Assembly: GCA_958450365.1 (NCBI GenBank)
Contig: CAUEEP010000741.1
Location: 3,620,501-3,684,500 of the forward strand
Length of the DNA: 64,000 bases
Source: Mesorhabditis belari
Lineage: Eukaryota > Nematoda > Chromadorea > Rhabditida > Rhabditidae
Direction: 5' to 3'
Below, piece by piece: positions 31,753 through 42,555 of the stretch. Numbering within the stretch: position 1 is the first letter of the stretch; the number at the start of each line of letters is the position of its first letter. The notes below the pieces were generated by a model. The model was not told the origin of the DNA. It worked only from the letters and a program-made list of their open reading frames with translations, and searched no databases. A program made the translations under genes and the position numbers.

Positions 31753-31836
31753 AACATTGAGTGGCAGTACGAGGGGTCGAACGGGGATGTGTGAGCCGTA
31801 GACAAGCGCGCTCCTGACTGCGCCACGGTGGCAAGA
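31753..31836 (-). repeat. tRNA-like relic
   Basis: The minus strand has GTGGCGCAGTCAGGAGCGC (A-box-like) and CCGTTCGACCCCTC (B-box-like) at about tRNA spacing. The arms pair poorly. Confidence 0.5.
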
Positions 31837-31965
31837 GCTGCAACCTTAAAACATCCGTCAAAAACCCGTTAGGCGGGTCTAACGTTGGTCTATTAACAAT
31901 TAAAAACTTAACAATATACCCAGGAAATGGCTAAAATCCAGGGTAGAGCTGCTTATGATACGATA

Positions 31966-32200
31966 GGGTATAGTAAGGCACGATAGGGTACAGTAGGGCA
32001 CGGTAGGGTACAGTAGGGTACAGTAGGGTACGATAGGGCATAGTAAGGCACGATAGGGTACAGTAGGGTACGATAGGGTATAGTAAGGCACGATAGGGTA
32101 CAGTAGGGTACGATAGGGTATAGTAAGGCACGATAGGGTACAGTAGGGTACGGTAGGGCACGATAGAGTACGATAGAGTACGATAAACAGTACGATTTAC
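31966..32200. repeat. Minisatellite AGTAGGGTACGATAGGGTAC
   Basis: 10-base units (GATAGGGTAC, AGTAGGGCAC, AGTAAGGCAC) over about 235 bases. Tyr/Pro-rich frames on the minus strand are artefacts. Confidence 0.9.
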
Positions 32201-32301
32201 GGTAGATGGCAAACAATTATAGATAACGGTAACTTGAGTTGGAAGAGATTACTTCAAAAAGTATTCAAAAGTTGGTCAAAAGGTCAAACGATGTCCTGAG
32301 C

Positions 32302-32720
32302 CCGGGCCATAATGTCGGGGGAATTTCCCGCGGGAAATAAATTTCCCTCTAGTTTTTCTTGCGGAAAATAGTTCCCCTTCCTGTCCTTTTATCATGCTAT
32401 CATCTCACGGGAAAGTTCTTTCGGGAAAAGTTTTCCGCGGGAAAGATGATGGCGTAAGAGTTTTCCTGGCCGGAAAAGTTTCTCGCTAATTCCCCTTATA
32501 AAAATTTTCCGCGGGAATGTCAGCGGGAAATTTGGTTTCACGCGGAAAACGGCCAGCGGGAGATTTCCCTTAGGTTTTCCAAGATTTTAGATTTTCCGTA
32601 GCTATTTCCCGTAGCTATTTCCCGTAACTATTTCCCGTAACTATTCCCGTAGCTATTTCCCGTAACTATTTCCCGTAGCTACTTCCCGTAGCTATTTCCC
32701 GCGACATTATGGCCCGGACT
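32302..32720. mobile_element. TIR element rich in GGGAAA/TTTCCC
   Basis: The ends are an inverted repeat, CCGGGCCATAATGTCGGGGG against CCGGGCCATAATGTCGCGGG read from the other side. The interior is dense in GCGGGAAA/TTTCCCGC on both strands and ends in about nine 13-base units ATTTCCCGTAGCT. No coding content. Confidence 0.75.
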
Positions 32721-33142
32721 CTGGTGGTGTCCTTATCGATACTGTAACAAGTCGAATTCATCTTGTGCTTTAAAGAAATTATCAAATAATTAAATATTTC
32801 AGTAGAATAGAGTTCACCAGTCAGAATTGGCAGAAATCTAGGGGTTCACATCACAAATTGATGGTCATCGAGAAAAAAAAACGAGTCGTTTGAGTAACAT
32901 ATGGAGCGGTTTCGGGTTTAAGAACTATGGGACTCCTTGTGTTACCCATCTTCTTTTCTTTTCTTTTTTCTTTACCCTTCCGGTGAAGAAACAAAGTGGT
33001 TTTCGTCTTTTGAAGGCAAAGGAGTCGGGGATGAGTCCAATTAGCACACAACCCCTTCCTCTATTGCGAGGGGAAAGAGGGGCAAAAACCCTTGCAAAGA
33101 CTAGAGCCGAATTTAAGATGAACCCAAAAATGAGAAGACATT
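32721..33142. other. No gene seen
   Basis: Open frames at 32851-33159 on both strands lack splice context. Confidence 0.45.
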
Positions 33143-33383
33143 TACCGTCTTTTCTCTAATCGTAGTGCACCCCGGCGGGCCGAGTTGGTGACTATTTAAC
33201 AGTTCCCAAGCTTTCACAGAAGCTCAACACTTTAATCCCCCACTAGATCTCATCGTCAGCTACATTTTCCGACCCCACATCGATAGGTTCTGATAAGCGG
33301 TTCTCGAGATTTCGAAGAATTTAGACAACGTTTCAGGGTACACTACTATAGGAGAGAATATTGGGCGCCAGCCCAGAAAGCCA
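33143..33383. mobile_element. MITE beside transposase fragment
   Basis: TTTTCTCTAATCGTAGTGCA on the left, ACTACTATAGGAGAGAATAT on the right, body shared with 22486-22709 in opposite orientation. Confidence 0.75.
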
Positions 33384-33670
33384 AAACAACAATTCGCTTT
33401 CTCGAAACCAAAATTGACTCTTTTTTGACGAAGGATCAATGGCCTGCAAACAGCCCGGATCTCAATCCGTTAGACTTTTCGGTTTGGCGTTTTATGGAAG
33501 AACAATTGAGAAATAGGAAAATCAACAATTTGCATGATTTACGTCGAGAATTGATCAAAATCTGGAACGACTTAGATGCAAATTATCTCCGCCGCACCGT
33601 CGATTCTGTAAAGAAGCGAATTGAAGCCTGTATCAAAGCGCGAATAGAGGCCACTTCGAAAATTTCTTGA
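33384..33670 (+). pseudogene. Tc1/mariner transposase C-terminal fragment
   Basis: Plus-strand copy of the fragment at 22165-22485: LTKDQWPANSPDLNPLDFSV, then WRFMEEQLRNRK and KKRIEACIKA. It keeps LNP where the other copy has LNL. The end differs (ARIEATSKIS), and the tail sequence is repeated again at 33765-33810. No N-terminal domain is present. Confidence 0.88.
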
Positions 33671-34115
33671 AAAACTACTATTAGAGAGAATAAAGTATCC
33701 TATATTAGAGAAAATAAGGTATTTTCTCTAATTGTGGTGCCCTCTCCCCCTCCGCCCGGCCGAGGCTGTATCAAAGCGCGAATAGAGGCCACTTCGAAAA
33801 TCTCTTGTAATTATTAAATGCTTTTGTTACAACTATTATATAAATAAATATTTTTACATGTTCTTTGAAAGAAAATTAAATTATGGCGTTTTCTTTGGCG
33901 CACATAAGTTTCAGCCACCAGCTGAAATTTTCAGCAGTATTTTACAGTTCCCAAGTTTTCACAGAAACTCAACACTCAAATCCACCACAAGATCTCATCG
34001 TCAGCTACATTTTCCGACCCCACATCGATAGGTTCTGATAAGCGCTTCTCGAGATTTCGAGGAATTTAGGCAACGCTTCAGGGTGCACTACTATTAGAGA
34101 AAATACGGTAGTTAG
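33671..34115. mobile_element. MITE fragments and duplicated transposon tail
   Basis: Holds another TTTTCTCTAATTGTGGTGCC end, a repeat of the transposase tail (33765-33810), and a partial MITE copy from about 33945 to CACTACTATTAGAGAAAATA at 34112. Confidence 0.6.
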
Positions 34116-34239
34116 AATTATAATCATAGGTGGTTCATGAAGAAAAGTGAGCCAATATGTAAATTATGTACACAGCTTATGACTCAGAAAACATAAAAGT
34201 GCGGAAAAAAAATAGAATTGAAGGTTTTATTTTAAAATT

Positions 34240-34690
34240 TCATTCATTACATTCATTACAATTCGTTAGAGTTTAAATTTTCATTTTAAATTGTAATGGA
34301 AGTTTAGAAATTTCATTTTAAACTGTAATGAAAGTTTAAAATTTAATTCTAAACTGTAATGAGAGTTTAAATTTTCATTTTAAACTGTAATGAAAGTTTA
34401 AAATTTAATTCTAAACTGTAATGAAGGTTAAATTTTCATTCTAAACTGTAATGAGAGTTTAAATTTTCATTTTAAACTGTAATGAAGGTTAAATTTTCAT
34501 TTTAAACTGTAATGGAAGTTTAGAAATTTCATTCTAAACTGTAATGAAGGTTAAATTTTCATTTTAAACTGTAATGAGAGTTTAAAATTTCATTTTAAAC
34601 TGTAATGAAGGTTAAATTTTCATTTTAAATTGTAATGAAAGTTTAAAATTTCATTAAAGTTTAAATTTTGATTTCATTTCATTTTAAACT
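34240..34690. repeat. Minisatellite TTTTCATTTTAAACTGTAATG
   Basis: About twelve units of roughly 34 bases combining TTCATTTTAAACTGTAATGA and AGGTTAAATT or AGTTTAAAAT. Confidence 0.88.
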
Positions 34691-35449
34691 TTCATTATAG
34701 TTTAAAATCAAGTTAAAATCAATCAATTCAATAAACTAAGAAGAGGAAATTAAATAATAATAATAAAAAACAAATTAAATTCAAATTAAATTCAATTAAA
34801 CCAAAGGAAATGAAATTCAAATTCAAATTTTCACTTTGATCATACGTGAAAAATGATTTGAAGATTCGATTTGAAGGCTTTGGTGAGAAAATTTGTGTAC
34901 TTTAGTTTGAGTATTTGAAGTTTTACGGAGAAGCTACGGAGAAGCTTCTCCGTAAGATTGGTTTGTGAGATTGGTTTGTCTTGGACAAGAGTCACAAACC
35001 AATCTCAGGCTGATAAAAAATCAGGCTTTAAACAGTAATCTTGTTAGTTTCTATCCCAAAAGATTAAAGATCTTTTTTAAAATTTCATTTACTTAACTAA
35101 ATAAGTAATAGTAACAAGTAACATAAGTTAATTGTCCAGTGGTTGTGCAATTCAAAGCTCTAACAAGATTTGATGTACTCGAATTACTGATTGGATTGGG
35201 AATAAGATTTGATCGTTCATTCTCTGATACGATAGATTTGAACATTCTCTGATACCAGGAGAAGAAGATTTCGATTTTCTTAACCGCTGAGCTAGAGAAA
35301 TATGGTAAACTAACTGAGCTAGAGAAATATGGTATTGCTTACGGATATGGTACTGTTTTGCGGATATGCTTACGAAGATTGTACGGATATTGTACTGTAT
35401 TGTACTGGACTCTTAGTTGTTTTAAGTCTTTTTCTCGTTGCAAACTAGT
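34691..35449. other. No gene seen
   Basis: AT-rich. Small inverted pair GGAGAAGCTACGGAGAAGCT / AGCTTCTCCG near 34926-34952. No coding signal. Confidence 0.5.
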
Positions 35450-35875
35450 TTTCAAATGGCTCAGTTCAAATGACTCAGTTCAAATGACTCAATTCGAATG
35501 GCTCATTTCAAATGGCTCAATTGAAATGACTTAATTCAAATGGATCAATTCAAACAACTCAATTGAAATGATTTAATTCAAACAGCTCAGTTCAAACAAC
35601 TCAATTGAACTGGCTCAATTCAAATGACTTAATTCAAATAACCCGATTGAAGTGACTCAGTTTAAATGATTCAATTCAAACAAGTCAATTGAAGTGACTC
35701 AGTTTAAATGATTCAATTGAAATGATTCAATTCAAACAACTCGATTCAAACAACTCAATTGAAATGACTTAATTCAAACAGCTCAGTTCAAACAACTCAA
35801 TTCTAATGGGTCAATTCAAATGACTTAATTCAAACAACCCAATTCAAACAAACCCAATTCAAACAACATCAAATA
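35450..35875. repeat. Minisatellite TCAATTCAAATGACT
   Basis: About 28 irregular 15-base units such as TCAATTCAAACAACT and TCAATTGAAATGACT. Confidence 0.88.
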
Positions 35876-36236
35876 ATTATCAATAAATCTACTCAACTTG
35901 TAAAGCAATTATCAAATCGAAACGTCTATTTGAAAAGTAGATCAGAAAAAATCAAAATATCATCAAAAATTGTCATACTTAGCTAATAGTTAAGTGGTCA
36001 AAGAGCTCTAAAAATCCAAACTTTCAAACTTAAAGTGGTCTGAAGACAAGATTTGAAGATTCTCAAGAAATATGAAGTAAAAAAGATAAAGCTCATCATC
36101 AATATGAAGATCTAGAAGTTTTCAGATAAAACTATTGCCGAAAATCAAGCTCATTCGAGGTGAGGCGTTGTTTTGTGGCGCGTTTACTCATTGCTGTGTA
36201 TCCCCTTTAGTACATTGAGGAACAGGCGTCTCCTTT

Positions 36237-36292
<56 letters not shown>

Positions 36293-36660
36293 TCCCCCCA
36301 TGCAGAATGGCATTGCTTATGGCCGAACTCTGACTCTCTTTTTATCTCTTTTATGCTTTTCTTCTTTTCTTTTCCACCGGAAGAGACACGAACGCCAACG
36401 GGCTAACGGCCAACGCCAACGATACATCATAAAATTGGTGTAAGACTCGACGCGCACTCTCCTAGTTCATACTAACACAAAACAAAAGAAAGCCAAAGAA
36501 AAAGGATAATCAGTAGATCTACTGATTAGGTAGAAAATGAATGGATATTTTAAGATTTTAGTATTTAGAGAAGGTTTGTTTTACATAGAATGTTGAAGAA
36601 TTTGATGAAGAATATCGAAGTTAGATTTTTCAATACAAAAACAAAGTCTAAAGTTGGTGT
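35876..36660. repeat. Unique stretch with (CTTT)n microsatellite
   Basis: No gene seen. A tetranucleotide run of TTTC, about fourteen copies, lies at 36236-36293. Confidence 0.7.
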
Positions 36661-37204
36661 CTATTGGGGTGGTGAATTGAAAACTGCCGGCTATTGTCAT
36701 ATGTGACAGTTTGAGCACTTTCTTCAAAAGAAACCCATTTTGGTGTCAATGGAAAAGTTGTAGAGAATCAAAAATTAAGCTTATATCCAAATTTTCAGAG
36801 CGATTCAAAAACTGATTTTCAAGAAATGTCAAATTTACGCCAAATTTACGAATTTTCACAAAACTTGCATTTTAAGCGAAACTACTAAGTGTATATTTTG
36901 GGAAATTTGACTATAAACCTAATTTTTGATTCTCTACAACTTTTCTATTGACACGAAAATGGGTTTCTTTTGAAGAAAGTGCTCAAACTGGGATCTCCAG
37001 TCTCCATCTCCAGTCCTCCATTTTTGAGTCTCACACTTGTCTCACACACAAACCAAAATCCTACTAAAGAGGAATCCGCAAATTGCCTATAAAATGGGCA
37101 CAAGTCGTCAATAATAATGGAAATTATTTGGAATGAATTGATGGTTTTATGTTGAATAAATTTTAGTTCAAAGTCCCGCGGTTTTCAATTCACCAACCCA
37201 ATAG
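36661..37204. mobile_element. Foldback element, GGTGGTGAATTGAAAAC ends
   Basis: The left end GGGGTGGTGAATTGAAAAC matches the inverted right end GTTTTCAATTCACCAACCC. Inside, GAGCACTTTCTTCAAAAGAA and TTGTAGAGAATCAAAAATTA return inverted at 36905-36995. A third terminal-like string (CAATTCACCAACCCAATAG) is at 37279-37297. Confidence 0.78.
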
Positions 37205-37757
37205 CTATAAAAAATTGACCACTAAACCAAAAAAGTTGTACAATGGCTCATTTTGCTGCAAATTTTACGTAGATTCTTCAATTCACCAACCCAATAGTAA
37301 TCGCTTCGATTTCAAATGAGCAATTGAAAAGAAAGACGATTTGAATCCTTCTTTGATCTTCTTTGATCTTCTTTGATCTTCTTTGATCTTCAAAACAAAA
37401 ACAAAGTCTAAAGCGATCTAGATCTAGAGAAAAAGATCCATTTTAACGAAAATCTGTATCAAGATTTTCAAGAAGAATAGAAAAGAAGAATTGAAGAAGA
37501 AGAATTGAAAAATAGAAAGAAATGTTTTAAAATTTCGATTACTTTTAGAATTTTGTTAGTTTTAAAGCTGAATTGTGATATAATCATAGAATTTTAAATT
37601 GCCAAAATATTCCATTCTACGAGCTAAACATTCAATCAGTTTCCTACAAGTTAAACCATACTTTTCTAGATTTGTTGATGGTAAAGAGACTGAAACAAAA
37701 ATGAGTTTGAGTTTTTAGATAGGTCTATTATATAAATCTATTATACATTAGGTTGTA
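37205..37757. other. No gene seen
   Basis: Contains five copies of TTGATCTTCT/CTTCTTTGAT at 37340-37390. Otherwise AT-rich. Confidence 0.5.
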
Positions 37758-37904
37758 TTAGGTTGGCCGGAAGGTTCTTTCCGGTGTAGCCGTAGTTTTT
37801 CAGCGTTATTGTTTTTCTGGAAGATTTTTATGTCGTTAGAAAGCGCGTTTCCGTGCGGTCATTTTGGTATATAACTTCCCTATATTTGTTTCAGGCAATC
37901 AGTT

Positions 37905-38189
37905 TCAGGCAATCAATCAAAACCAAGGAGGAAATTCGTCTGCTGCTCTTGTTTCAATGGAAATTGAATTTGAATGCTTCAGAGGCTGCACAAAAAGTTT
38001 GTGAGGCGTTTGGCGAAGGCATTGTTACGGATCGTACAGCCCGAAATTGGTTCGCAAAGTTTCGTGAAGGAGAGGAATGTTTGGCCGATGGTCAGGACGC
38101 CCACGAGAAGTTGATCGTCATGCAGTTTTGGAAACAATTGAAGACAACAGAGCAGACAACAGAGCACGAATTTCCTCCTTGGAGAGACT
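37905..38189 (+). pseudogene. Mariner transposase N-terminal fragment
   Basis: The open frame contains SIKTKEEIRLLLLFQWKLNL and then RTARNWFAKFREGEE, the paired helix-turn-helix DNA-binding region typical of mariner transposases (...A..I...FG......TV..WF..FR.G). The D,D34D catalytic domain is missing and the frame runs into the inverted copy of the element end. Confidence 0.85.
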
Positions 38190-38289
38190 GATTGCCTGAA
38201 ACAAGTATAGGGAAGTTATATACCAAAATGATCGCACGGAAACGCGCTTTCTAACGACATAAAAATCTTCCAGAAAAACAATAGCAATA

Positions 38290-38645
38290 ACAAAATTGTG
38301 GAAAGTCCTAGAAGAACCCGTAGTCATCCTTATCAAATTTCGCTCGGTTCTCATCCCCACCACCTTTCCCTTTATCATTCTTTCGCGAACCGTATTAGTA
38401 GGGTTTGGAATAAGCTCCCGCCTGGTATCTTCTCGTCTGTAGGAAAATTCAAAGTATCTGTAAACGAATTAGATCTAATTGCCATGTCAAATCTGCCTTA
38501 TATTTAATCTTTTTGTACCTGTTTTTCCTGACTATCGTCTTACTGTATCTCTAGGTTTCTTTCTTTTTTGTGAAAGTATTGTAGCAATTATATGCGGTTA
38601 TGATTATCTGATTCGCTTCTATTCGCCCTCCTGAATAAAGCATAT
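38290..38645 (+). mobile_element. 5'-truncated non-LTR retrotransposon (LINE) 3' end
   Basis: The open frame reads HPYQISLGSHPHHLSLYHSF, then RISRVWNKLPPGIFSS and FKVSVNELDL, matching the C-terminal FxxRxxxxWNxLP segment after the reverse transcriptase of LINEs. A stop, an untranslated tail of about 135 bases and a TATATATA run follow, ending exactly where the mariner right end resumes. Short ATAGC strings on both sides may be its target duplication. It is therefore younger than the mariner copy. Confidence 0.75.
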
Positions 38646-38702
38646 ATATAATAGCGCTGAAAAACTACGGCTACACCGGAAAGAACTTTCCGGCCAACCA
38701 TA

Positions 38703-39181
38703 TAAATCTATTATATAAATCTATTATATAAATCATAAAAAAGCTTTCGAATCGATATAGTAAAGTGAATAGTTGATTAGGAATTGTTGATTATTCGATG
38801 AAACTTTTGCTCAATGGACTTTTGCTCAGCGCTAAAAATCGAGCGATGAATCAGAGCCATGTTCTTGTTTGTTCCTGGGAGAAAGCAATATGTGAATAGG
38901 AAAAATAATAAAGCCACAGAACTTGAGGAAAAGAAATCGCGGAAAATAGGGACAGCTGAAAGTTTTCCTCCTGCTTGTGTTCCTCTTTGATGAACTCCGC
39001 TTTGAGAACACATGTTCTCCGTGAATCCCATGGCTACTCCATTAATTAAATAAGTAGAGTAAAGGAGATTTCTGAGCACTTGTACTTTATTGAGTTGCGT
39101 AATTTTACAAAATTTAGACCAAAAGAAAGATAGAAATTTTGAAATCTATAGACTTTGACCTATAGCTGACCTATAAACCTA
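38703..39181. other. No gene seen
   Basis: Three copies of TATAAATCTATTA follow the mariner end (38701-38735). The rest is featureless. Confidence 0.5.
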
Positions 39182-40045
39182 CCGTAAATACTGTAATAGT
39201 ACCCCAGCCCCATAATGACGGTGCGGAGTGTTTCGTAGCTCTAGCTTTGAACAAGTTTTTCTTGACACTGGTTTATGCTACAATGCGCGCTTAGGTATCA
39301 AAAATAGCCCTGAATTTCAGCTATTTTTGGATACCAAAGACGCATGATCAGAAACGTAATCAGTCTATGGCTCATGGCTCGATAAGTCTATGGCCCATGT
39401 GATTTGGCCACGCAAGAGCGTTTGCAGAGACAACTTTTGGAGACGCATTCTAAAATGCACTAGCTACCGTAATCCGCAATTTCCATTGCTTAAAGCTTAA
39501 TTTCCCGTTGTTTTTATTCATTTTTCACCGTTTTTCTTTGTCATTTCATCGTAAATTTATCAAGATCAACTGCTATAACAGAAGCTACCGTAAATACTTT
39601 AATAGTACCCCACCCCTATAATGACGGTGCGGAGTGTTGAGTAGCTCTAGCTTTGAACGCGTTTTTCTCGACACTGGTTTAAGCTACAATGCGCGCTTAG
39701 GTATCAAAAAATAGCCCTGAATTTCAGCTATTTTTTGATATCTAAGCGCGCATTGTAGCAAATCAGTGTCGAGAAAAACTCGTTCAAAGCTAATTGGACC
39801 CCACCCCCATAATGACGGTGCGGAGTGTTGAGTAGCTCTAGCTTTGAACGCGTTTTTCTCGACACTGGTTTAAGCTACAATGCGCGCTTAGGTATCAAAA
39901 AATAGCTGAAATTCAGGGCTATTTTTTGATACCAAAGACGCATTTTTTGAAAGTACGGGTGCTTTGCAAAAGATGAAATACAAAAAACTTTTGCGACTAC
40001 GCGACTGTACGAGGGGGGTGGGGTACTATTACAGTATTTACAGTA
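39182..40045. mobile_element. Cluster of hairpin MITEs (GTACCCCAC family)
   Basis: Partial copies begin at 39182, 39587 and about 39787, each with ATAATGACGGTGCGGAGTGT and AGCTCTAGCTTTGAAC. The cluster closes at 40019-40045 with GTGGGGTACTATTACAGTAT, the inverted match of the left end. Hairpin arms (AATAGCTGAAATTCAGGGC) recur inside. Confidence 0.8.
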
Positions 40046-41212
40046 TAGACATTTTGAAACCCATAGACAAAGACCTATAGACAAAGACATATAGACATTT
40101 TAAAATCATACTGACAGCCATTGAAAGCTTAGAGTTTTTGATGATCTAATGCATAATCTCAAGATTAAAAATTCATTTACAATTGAGCTTTCCATTCATC
40201 GCAATTTAAATTAGACTTTAAAGCTTTTAAATTCGTTTTTAAAACTTTTGTCAAATTGTCAAACTTTTATCAAATTGTCAAATTTGCAAATCAATTGTCA
40301 ACAAAAGAAAGCTTGATCTCGAAAGCAAATCTAATTGTCAAATTTGCATTTAAAACGATGTAGATCAATAAAGATGAGAAAACAAACAAATAAACCCAGA
40401 AAACAATCGCCAACTAACAAAAGTTGTAGAGTTGTAAGCATTTCGGGCAATCTGTCAGCGTTGACTAGTCTATCAAACTGTCTATCAAATTGTCTATCAA
40501 ATTGTCTATCAATGGCTGAGAAAGACAGACCAATCAGAATCAAATTTAAGAATTCAACGATTCAAATAAAAGAAAGCTTGATCTCGAAAGTCAATCTAAT
40601 TATTAAGTGCCTGCCAAAAAGAAAACAAAAACCCGGTCAGCAGAATTCAGCAAAGCAGAAAGGTCAGCAGAACGCAAGAGACAATATTTCTTAAAAACTC
40701 CAGTCTTCTTCCTCAAAAGCTGTTGAAAATAAGTAAAATATTCGTAAAAGATGATCTTGAATCGAAAAAAAACAAATATCTATGGGTATCCATGTTTATG
40801 TTGTTGAGGAAAGAGAAATGGAGGCTCATATTGGAAAGACCAAAAAAAGAAAACGAAGAAAAAGACGATGAGATGAGAGAGAAAGATGTCGGAAGCTGAG
40901 GATGATGAGGAGGGGAAAGGGGACATATCTGAAGAAAAATAAGAAGACGAGAGGCTATTATTACTGCTCCGAGGGGGGAAGGGAAGGGAAGAAAGGGAAG
41001 GGAGGGAGAAGGGGAAGGGGCAGTGCTTGGGGACAAGAAGGGGAAAAGAGGTGGCAAGCTCGCGTCTTTCGGCACAGAAAGATTCATAACAAGATGCCCA
41101 AAAATGACATGCCAAGTGTTCATCAGCAGCCTTTTTTGGAGGCTTCTTCCCAGAAACGCAAATACGGATGTCTGCCTTTAAACGCTTAGAATTAGGGGCT
41201 TTAACCGGGTCT
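40046..41212. other. No gene called
   Basis: Short repeat CTATCAAATTGT at 40469-40513. The frames at 40713-41189 are purine/pyrimidine skewed and not taken as genes. Confidence 0.45.
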
Positions 41213-41455
41213 CAAGCCAACTGCCAGCCAAGCCAACTATCAGCCAAGCCAACTATCAGCCAAGCCAACTGCCAGCCAAGCCAACTATCAGCCAAGCCAA
41301 CTATCAGCCAAGCCAACTATCAGCCAAGCCAACTATCAGCCAAGCCAACTATCAGCCAAGCCAACTATCAGCCAAGCCAACTATCAGCCAAGCCAACTAT
41401 CAGCCAAGCCAACTATCAGCCAAGTCAACTATCAGCCAAGCCAACTGCCAGCCAG
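41213..41455. repeat. Minisatellite CAACTATCAGCCAAGC
   Basis: About fifteen 16-base units of CCAACTATCAGCCAAG, with a few CTGCC variants. Confidence 0.93.
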
Positions 41456-41807
41456 CTATGTCTGTGAACGCTGCGGATCTGGCAAATAATGTGGTTAAAA
41501 TAGAGTTAGCTTCCCAAAATTAAAGATTTAAAAAAAGAAAGGATAACTATATATGAATTCATTTAAAAAGTCTAACGGAAATGCATTTACAGAAATTTAG
41601 ATAGAGGTGCAAGTTCAAAACCCTCAAAATTCCCACAAAACCGGCTTTTTCACAAAAAAAGAAAAATTATTGTAAAAACAAAGTTTTCCCATGAAATGTT
41701 CCGAACTCTTAATTATTTTGAATGATTTAGAATGATATTTGAATGATTTTGAATGAAGGGCGCTCATTCTCCACTATATAGTCAAAGCCAAACTATTTTG
41801 ACGACAC

Positions 41808-42272
41808 TAAACTTGTCCCTAAAGTGACTCGATTCCTTTTTTGGTCACTCGCATTTCACCCTCGAAATTTCTTCAATGGTTCGATCAATTGAAACACTTT
41901 TTAGCCTATTTTGTAGAGGAGATTTACGACTTTCAAATAGTTTATAACATTCATCGACTTATATACAGGAAAGGCCCACCACATATACGGGAAAGGTCGG
42001 CCTGGTATACAGGAAAGGCTCGCCTTTTATACGGGAAAGGTCGGCCTCATATACGGGAGATGCGAGTGACCAAAAAAGGGCACTTTTTGAAACCCCCGCT
42101 TTCACAAGAGTTCGGTTTTGACTAAACTTGTCCCTAAAGTGACTCGATTCCTTTTTTGGTCACTCGCATTTCGCCCTCGAAATTTCTTCGATGCTTCGAT
42201 CAATTGAAACACGCTTTAGCCTATTTTGTAGAGGAGATTTACGACTTTCAAATAGTTTATAACATTCATCGA
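41808..42272. repeat. 150-bp direct repeats around a TATACAGGAAAGGC array
   Basis: 41808-41957 and 42121-42272 are near-identical (both start ACTAAACTTGTCCCTAAAGT and end ATAACATTCATCGA). Between them lie about six units like TTATATACGGGAAAGGTCGG, related to the 18-bp minisatellite by its TTATATAC core. Confidence 0.85.
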
Positions 42273-42555
42273 TTCTAGTTTACAACATCCGCTTTCTATC
42301 GTTGGAAATTTATGAAAATGTTGAAATCCGCATTTCGCATTTTGTTTTACCTAATAGTTAAATTCTTGATAGAGATAGATATTGATAGCTAATAAAATGG
42401 CATTTTAAAACCGTTTTTGTTAGGCGATTAAATGGATCTGCTCTAGGAAATGGGCTTCAATTGGGGTTGCAATTCAAAGATGATTTTTTCCAAGTCAAGA
42501 GATTCTTGTTTATTTACCATCTAGTCTATTTTATAGCAAATTTTTCGCTGGTTCC
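42273..42555. other. No feature
   Basis: AT-rich sequence between repeats. Confidence 0.5.

Larger units (their letters stand above)
37759..38702. mobile_element. Mariner element, internally deleted and rearranged
   Basis: Terminal inverted repeats of about 45 bp: left (37761 on) GGTTGGCCGGAAGGTTCTTT, right (to 38700) AAAGAACTTTCCGGCCAACC, both flanked by TA. Inside, a second inverted pair (37803-37905 and 38187-38289, containing TTATGTCGTTAGAAAGCGCG) flanks a transposase 5' fragment. A LINE 3' end then interrupts the right arm. Confidence 0.88.

Noticed and set aside
38118..38378. 86-codon minus-strand ORF in the mariner element
   Set aside because: Shadow of the transposase fragment and the inverted internal copy of the element end.
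40713..41189. Opposed ORFs of 95-136 codons
   Set aside because: Purine-rich strand gives Gly/Lys/Arg and the other Ser/Pro/Phe; typical of a GA-rich tract.
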